This document shows, piece by piece, positions 58,317 through 64,000 of a DNA stretch of 64,000 nt; the stretch's first letter is position 1; each line of letters begins with the position of its first letter. A program made the position numbers and the translations under genes. This DNA comes from Cadophora sp. MPI-SDFR-AT-0126 (Eukaryota; Ascomycota; Leotiomycetes; Helotiales; Ploettnerulaceae). The stretch covers positions 1,798,001-1,862,000 of the forward strand of contig JAGMVK010000007.1 in assembly GCA_020747065.1 (NCBI GenBank), written 5' to 3'. The notes under the pieces were generated by a model. It worked only from the letters and a program-made list of their open reading frames with translations. It searched no databases and was not told the DNA's origin.

Positions 58317-59933
58317 TCAAGACACTTCACCGTTCAAATGCACCTCCTGCAAACGACTCTTTGCCATTTCTGGATCCCAGTCAACTAATTTCCGCTCTTT
58401 CATCTCCTCTAGTTTCCTTTGTACAAACGACTCCATTACATTTCTCACGCTCTCTGATAGAAGGTGCACTCTTGTCTTCCAGAGGTCGTTCTTCTCGACG
58501 GTACTTTCCCTCTTTCCAAAAAACTTCTCATCCAAAAACTTCCAGTAGAGAGTATCAAACACCCAGCTCTTCCGAGTGGCATAAGTCAGCCAGAATCGCC
58601 CGTCTCCCAGCTCTCCCTCATATACGATGACAACGTATTTTCTTTAGACTTGATTCCAAGGCTCGCAGAACTCTCAATCTCTTCCGCTTCCCTCATGGCA
58701 GACAACCATGTCTCAAGTCGAAGCTCGTATTTTTCGACCCAGTTGTCAATATCGGCATCCCACATTTCCGGAGTGTCGAGTAGCAACCACCATGGAGGAT
58801 GGAGAACGAATTGTGTGGGTGCAGTATATGTGAACTCCCAGTCAATGACAGAGACAACCTCATTGGCATCATTGATAAGTATATTGCCTGGACGAAAATC
58901 ATCACCATAGAGCCTAATCGAGTCTGTGTTCGATGGCGCCGGTAGAAGTTTGGAGGCCCTGTTTCTTGACTGGGCAGACAAGTATCCTCCGCAAATCCAA
59001 ATGCAGATAATCGGCCTTGTTCTGCCAATTGACGGAAAATTTGTCGCGCAACGTACTTATTGCGGCAGTCGTCCGCTGATTTGACCAAGTCATTTTGCTG
59101 GAATATCAATTGTGCTAGGTGACCCTGAGCCAGGTTCAAGTAATACTCGTCTGAAGAACCGAAAGTCTTGTCCTCCGGGTGAAAGGTTGCGGAAGGGATG
59201 TTGGCGAGTTGAAGCATATCACTCATATTCTGAGTAATGGGACGTCCAACAACAAGAAATGATCCATTGTCTATTTCGACCAGGGACCCAATTGCCGTGA
59301 ACTTGTGATGAGAGAGTTCTAACATGATGTTCGCTACCTTGAGGTAGAGGTCTTTTAGTGTCTTTTGAGAGATGTTTGGGTCCAATGCATGAGCTACTGA
59401 ACGATCAAGACCAGGGGTAGTCAACGCATGTGACAAGGTTGACTTGTTCTCAACGCGTTCTATGATAATAAATGGCCGACGTCGGAGACATCACTGTAGA
59501 GCAGTACCCGCGGAGTGGGTATATTTGTATTCTGTCGTATGTACTTCGCAGTTGCTGCTTCTCGGAGCGTTTTTTCTTGTGGAAACTGCGCTTGACTGAC
59601 TGACGGCCGTCGGACCAGAACATCGGACGATACGCCTTCAATGCGAATTCGATACAGGTTGTTGAAGCCGCCAATTATCATGGGAGGAATCCAGGTTGCT
59701 GCCTTTTCGAACTTCTCTGTTACTAATAGTTCGAGACGACGGCACAAGGACTTCTTGCTCAATGCTTTCTGGGCGCCTTTCCAATCCTCGTCGTTCTTAT
59801 CCCAAGCAAGCTCGTCAAAATCTTGCCCTGGCGCATTCCACTGTTTCTGGCATCTCGAAAATCTTGAGAGTCTATTCAGGAGTCAAAATTTATTGGTAAA
59901 ATCCCCGCAGATCGATCGTGAAGGCAAGGACAT
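58317..59933 (-). pseudogene. Broken aminoglycoside-phosphotransferase (APH)-like gene
   Basis: Consecutive minus-strand blocks in changing frames make up one fungal APH/choline-kinase-type protein. In order: an ATG at 59933 and a TGA stop in the same frame at 59885-59883; NAPGQDFDELAWDKNDEDW; VLVRRPSVSQAQFPQEK; a one-base loss near 59474 just after LYSDVSDVG; IIIERVENKSTLSHAL through QIFRQLAEQGRLSAFGFAED; a frame change near 58985; then the catalytic loop LYGDDFRPGN and metal-site VIDWEF; a further frame change near 58580; and FDTLYWKFLDEKFFG and MKERKLVDWDPEMAKSRL to 58317. The members of this family phosphorylate small molecules or act as kinase-like proteins; most fungal ones have no known substrate. 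The key motifs survive, but one stop and three shifts break the reading frame, and introns do not repair them. Confidence 0.82.
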
Positions 59934-60961
59934 TTTAAGAAAGAAAACCATGGGCCAAATTGCAGGGAGGTAAAGTTGAAGATCAGGACATCAATCAAGA
60001 TACCAGAGGCTGGCGAGGTGCGCAGTCGCAGGATAATGCCTCTTCTGCGAGGATCTATAAACGCGAATTGAATTGAAAGGATCCGACTCCCTCTCCCTTT
60101 GTGATGTTGGTTCAGAGTGGCGGCGGGGAACCTTCAACCCCCGAGGTCGCAACCAGATGAGGCCTGTCCCATCTGGCACTGCAAGTCGTGTGGCAATGCC
60201 CTGATATGAAGTACTTTTCGCTTTTCTGTGCGTCGATATCTCCGCTTCCAATAGTTGAGGCTGTTAGGCGCTACAAAGCAACGATCGTAGCCATTTCATT
60301 CCATCACCCTTTGTGTTAGTGTTGCAGTACTTAGCGTGAGCTATTCACAAGCGCTGAATGGCTTCGGGTACGCAAACACGTTGGGGCTGATCTCAACAAG
60401 AAATTATTCATGTCGCGAGGTCTGCCGATGGAAGCTAATGGAAGTGCAAATGGGGCCGCGAAGTATTGTGGTGAAGACCTAGTTTGAGGCCTCAGAACAG
60501 AACGCTGAAGCTCCTAGTAAGCAAAGTGAATTGTGAAGCGCGATAGAACAATAGCATTTGACCTCAAAGGAATTCTGAAAGACACAGATATCGATGTGGG
60601 AAGCAAAGAGATGACTTGCAACACGTTGTGCCTCGATTCGGGAAAGCATATATTGAATTATGCTGAAGTCTTTCGAAAGTTTGAACACGAACGTGCTAGT
60701 ACTGTATAACCCCATGAATAGAGCGTCTTCTTTGTCTTCATTCATTTTCAAATCCGGAAAATAGCAAGGTCATGGATCTCATTCGTATTATGAAGCACTG
60801 AGTATTCCTGGCCCACCGGCACGGTCAGGTTGTGTGTAAACGACAAACTTCCACAACAATTCCTGGTCGGCATTAGTGATATATCTCATTTCCACAAATA
60901 TAATATCTTAACCGTACTGTAGGAACTACTTAAACAAAGCATACAGAAGACTTTAGGATCC
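59934..60961. other. Intergenic, 1 kb, no supported gene
   Basis: Short open frames on the minus strand (60479-60751 and others) show no codon-like character. Nothing specific is seen. Confidence 0.4.
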
Positions 60962-61444
60962 TCATTCATCGCTAGCTGAATTGTCATCCCCTTCATCCTC
61001 GCCTTCCCAGTCTGCTTTGAAGTTTCGCCATTCACATTCAGGCTCCGAACCTTCAGGTCGAACAAGTCTCCTCTCAGCTCGAACTTCTATCCCATCTCCA
61101 TCACCAACTCCCAAGTCACGACAGGTCCAACACGCAAGCCCAGTGTTTTCGTCAACTCCCCAATCACAATCGTTGTGAAGGCCCTCGTGGTCATTCGCGA
61201 AGGCCTTCACAGCGTTGTTGGCATCCTTGATTGAGGCATAAATGTCATGCATTTCTGTCGTTTCCTCCGCGTACCTCGGAGAATTCTCAACAATCACGAC
61301 ATAGACGTATTGCGGGGACGTTGAACTGCCTGGAGCTGGCACTTCTTTGAACGCGTCATTCTGGGCTTGCCGTTTGAGTTCTGGCGCTGGTGCTGCGTTT
61401 TCTGCGGTGCTGTTTGTTCGCTTGTGAGGGTTCGATGAAGCCAT
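60962..61444 (-). CDS. DANN-motif small protein, family member 3
   Basis: Intronless frame of 160 aa. The start at 61444 (MASSNPHKRTNS) is preferred over an upstream ATG at 61477. The N-terminal 45 residues are polar. The shared domain reads QYVYVVIVENSPRY, then MHDIYASIKDANNAVKAF, followed by a tryptophan-containing block (DWGVDENTGLACWTCRDLG) and GDGIEVRAERRLV. The tail is very acidic (DWEGEDEGDDNSASDE). It is the clearest and shortest member of the family, with the other two at 38742-39515 and 56729-57660. No known domain is recognised. Confidence 0.68.
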   Translation of the reverse strand: MASSNPHKRTNSTAENAAPAPELKRQAQNDAFKEVPAPGSSTSPQYVYVVIVENSPRYAEETTEMHDIYASIKDANNAVKAFANDHEGLHNDCDWGVDENTGLACWTCRDLGVGDGDGIEVRAERRLVRPEGSEPECEWRNFKADWEGEDEGDDNSASDE

Positions 61445-63206
61445 TGTCTTTGGAATAAAAGATGTATATAACTTCACGAACGGTGACAGAAATAAGTTGT
61501 GTTCAATAGATCATTTCTAGATTGAACAGAGGCTTGTGTTCCTTTCAAGGAAGCTGAGCCTATGACGAAACCAAGCCCAGGAGATCAACAAAACCACGTG
61601 ACTGCCAATCCTTCCTCATTTGTCCAGTGCAGAGTTCAAGCAGGCACTGTGAAGAACTTGCTGGGAAAATAAACAGTATTCTATTTCACGATGCTCAATA
61701 ACCGCAGGTAGTTTTCGGGCTTCTGGATGACATGGTGGCACAACCTGCTCACGTCGCTTTGCATTCAAAGCGAAGTGCGAGAAATCTGTTGAAATAATGT
61801 GAAATTTTCGACATCATCATGGAGCTTGTATCACCAACGATCACCTATAAATGAATCATGGGCGGGAAACCGGATGTATGACTGCTCTTGAGATTATACG
61901 GACAAGCCTTTCCACTTCATATACCGCTCTGGGATAGGAAGGATGCCTTGTGTAGTACTTGTAATTTTGGGGGGCCGAATGCAAGAGTCATGAATGGGTA
62001 GTCAATGCCATGGTATCAGCGCCCGTCATAAAAGTCTATTCAAACCCTGCAAGGAGTAATGTTGCCGGAGCCTGCGCTCTTACCAATATAATATTCCGTA
62101 GCCTCACTGAATTGCGATGACTAGGTTTCTTCTTCAATCTAGCAACATCTGAAAACCAGGATGGCGTTTACTTTTCACGAGTAATCTTGAGCTAAATCCA
62201 TTTTGAAAGGCCGACAAAGCCGCGCTGCCATCTAATGGTGCTAGTCAAATGAGAAAAGAGAAGAAGTATATGGACGCACCTTATGTTTCTCATGGGTGTG
62301 TTGCGCCTCAACTTTCGGGAGATTTCTTTGGTCATCAGAATAATCAATTTGAAAGTTCATAATAAGTCCGAGACTCACACACACAGACTTGCTCATCGTC
62401 TTTTTGGTGGTACGTGGACTGATGTTTACAAAGAAAAGTGGGGCTCTGTTAAGCTTTAGCGAGAGTCATGGCTTTCGTCAAACCTCGCGCTCACAACTTC
62501 TGAAATCTTCTCATTTTCACGTCGTTTCTTCTGCATTTGAACAATCTGACCATCGATCCAATAACGCCGGTCTGAAGTCATGCCATGCCGTGCGTAACAA
62601 AAATCTTCCGTTTGTTTTATCAGAATCTGGACGGAGAAACCTCCTGCCCCTGAATCTCGCCTAGTGCGGCCCAAGGATCCTCCAATGTTTCAACTTAACA
62701 ACTACTACCCGTAAACCTTAAAACTCTCGTCTCCATGATCCTCCATCACGGCCTTCTCATTTTAAATTCTAGACCTTGAATCTCGCATCTAGACGCCTCG
62801 AAACTTCTCCCTTCAGCGCTCTCAACGGGCCATCCCACCGGAATTTGGAAATCACCCCGCATTCTTACCGCAACTGGGCTGATTCCATCCTATTGAGTCT
62901 GCTGTATCAACCCGGAAATTTCGCACTGCCAAGCCATGATCTCCCTCATCCATAGGGCAACTCCACCAAAGCATCTCCGCAAAGTTTCGAACTGAAATTG
63001 ATGCTTACTTACATCATTCCAACATGTCGTACTCGCATGATATGGTTAGTGGCGAGACTAAATAAATCCCCTTCTCCCTCACAGCATTGAGTTTCGTTTC
63101 CTCTCTTTATCCTATCTTTCGGGACCTACTTTCGTTCTTCTCCTCGAGAAACATTTTCCAGAGCACGTGTGCTCATTCAGTCCTTACTTCCAAAATATAA
63201 GCAACA
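61445..63206. other. Intergenic, 1.8 kb, no supported gene
   Basis: No coding frame is supported. The last ~150 bp (about 63050-63206) are CT-rich and likely include the start region of the secreted-protein gene. Confidence 0.4.
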
Positions 63207-64000
63207 ATGCGTTTTTCACTTCTTTCTTCCTTCGTTTTGGCTGGTGCCTCGACAGTCCTTGCTGATCCCAGCATCTCCTCCTTCCCCAACTCGCTGACCC
63301 TATCAGCTTCATTCGATCCTATCATTGCAGCATATTGGACCGGACTTCCTCACCATCGTCGAACCCCGTTCGCTGTCTCCCCAGATGGAAAGTCTGCTTT
63401 CCTTGCATACTTGGACTCGACCAAGAAGAATGTCGTTGTGCAGCAAGTCGATACGACAGCATTCACTGCTGTCGGCACCGCTGTGACGATTCCAGGTTAT
63501 GAGGCAGCTGGATTGGTGGCTCACGATGATGGTTTTGCCTTGATGGCAACTACAGATGCGTCTGGAACCACTGATCTCCCAACCAACAACATGCCAATCG
63601 TGGCTCTCATCCGATATAAGAATGGAGCAGAGGCGTGGAGAACACCACTCAATGGACCTGGGGTCCATAAATCAGAAGGAGTCAGTGATCCTATGTGTGT
63701 GCAAGTGACAAAGGAAACTGACGGGACTAGTTGACTGCTACTCCGGACGCGAACGGCGATCTCGTCTACTCTGCGACCGCTGGACTTTACAGCGCATATT
63801 TCGTTGTTACAGGTAACGACCCACTTCCTAGTCTTACTTTTCCCTCCTAACAGACTGTACAGCCTACACTGGCAACGCAGCTGGCCATTTCGGAGATTCT
63901 ATCCAGTATGTCAACGATGCCGGAGCTCTCCAGACTATCGCCTCCTCAAGCACATTCGGCTGTTCCCACAACACTGGCATCGGAATCGAGGCTGCTGATG
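63207..64000 (+). CDS. Secreted protein, partial (runs off window end)
   Basis: Exons are 63207-63680, 63731-63812 and 63854 onward past the window end. The N terminus is a signal peptide (MRFSLLSSFVLAGASTVLA, cleavage near residue 19). The mature part contains short beta-type repeats (TPFAVSPDGKSAFLAYLD, AAGLVAHDDGFALMATTD, NGDLVYSATAGLYSAYFVV) that suggest a beta-propeller fold. The first intron is 50 nt (GTCAGT, GACTAG) and the second 41 nt (GTAACG, CTAACAG); both keep the frame. I recognise the pattern as a conserved fungal extracellular protein of unknown role. The 3' part is missing. Confidence 0.75.

Noticed and set aside
59641..59973. Plus-strand frame of 110 codons
   Set aside because: Antisense to the broken APH-like gene, whose conserved motifs are on the minus strand.

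Overview
The window is nuclear DNA of a filamentous ascomycete (Pezizomycotina, possibly Leotiomycetes, though the class is a guess). Genes are dense and carry short introns, mostly 41-149 nt, with GTNNGT donors and YAG acceptors. Several products are typical fungal orthologues, and an inactivated Fot1/pogo transposon carries a clean RIP-type mutation pattern. All spliced models were built by hand from reading frames and splice signals; every complete model given sums to a whole number of codons.

Layout. 1.2-4.7 kb holds a DENN/C1 Rab-GEF-like protein. 5-12 kb is gene-poor, with three small unrecognised coiled-coil proteins. 12.2-29.2 kb is a dense housekeeping block: TRAPPC13-like trafficking subunit, small SET protein, KH-domain splicing factor (KHDC4-like), ILV6 (acetolactate synthase regulatory subunit), a DUF3712-type membrane protein, ornithine carbamoyltransferase, a SWIM+RING protein, and the golgin RUD3. 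A decayed catalase-like gene lies between the last two. 29-34 kb has one orphan gene (30.3 kb) and an AT-rich, RIP-like stretch. 34.1-36.4 kb encodes an unusual ENTH-domain/protein-kinase fusion. 38.7-45.4 kb has a small protein of a local family, an SPF45/RBM17-like splicing factor and a peroxisomal acyl-CoA synthetase (C-terminal AKL). The last two are divergent, and their shared promoter is split by nested inverted-repeat elements. 47-55 kb has the ECM33 cell-wall protein, a PTAR1-like protein, GET1 and a polytopic membrane protein. 56.7-61.4 kb has two more members of the local small-protein family flanking a broken aminoglycoside-phosphotransferase-like gene. The window ends inside a secreted-protein gene.

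Functional themes. Secretory and membrane traffic is well represented (DENN, TRAPPC13, RUD3, GET1, the ENTH fusion), as are pre-mRNA splicing (KHDC4-like, SPF45) and amino-acid biosynthesis (ILV6, OTC). This looks like ordinary scattered fungal gene order. I see no biosynthetic cluster, CRISPR array, rRNA or confident tRNA gene. The most unusual items are the ENTH-kinase fusion, the transposon whose three catalytic Asp codons and six Trp codons have all changed by the same TpG-to-TpA transition, and the three related DANN-motif proteins.
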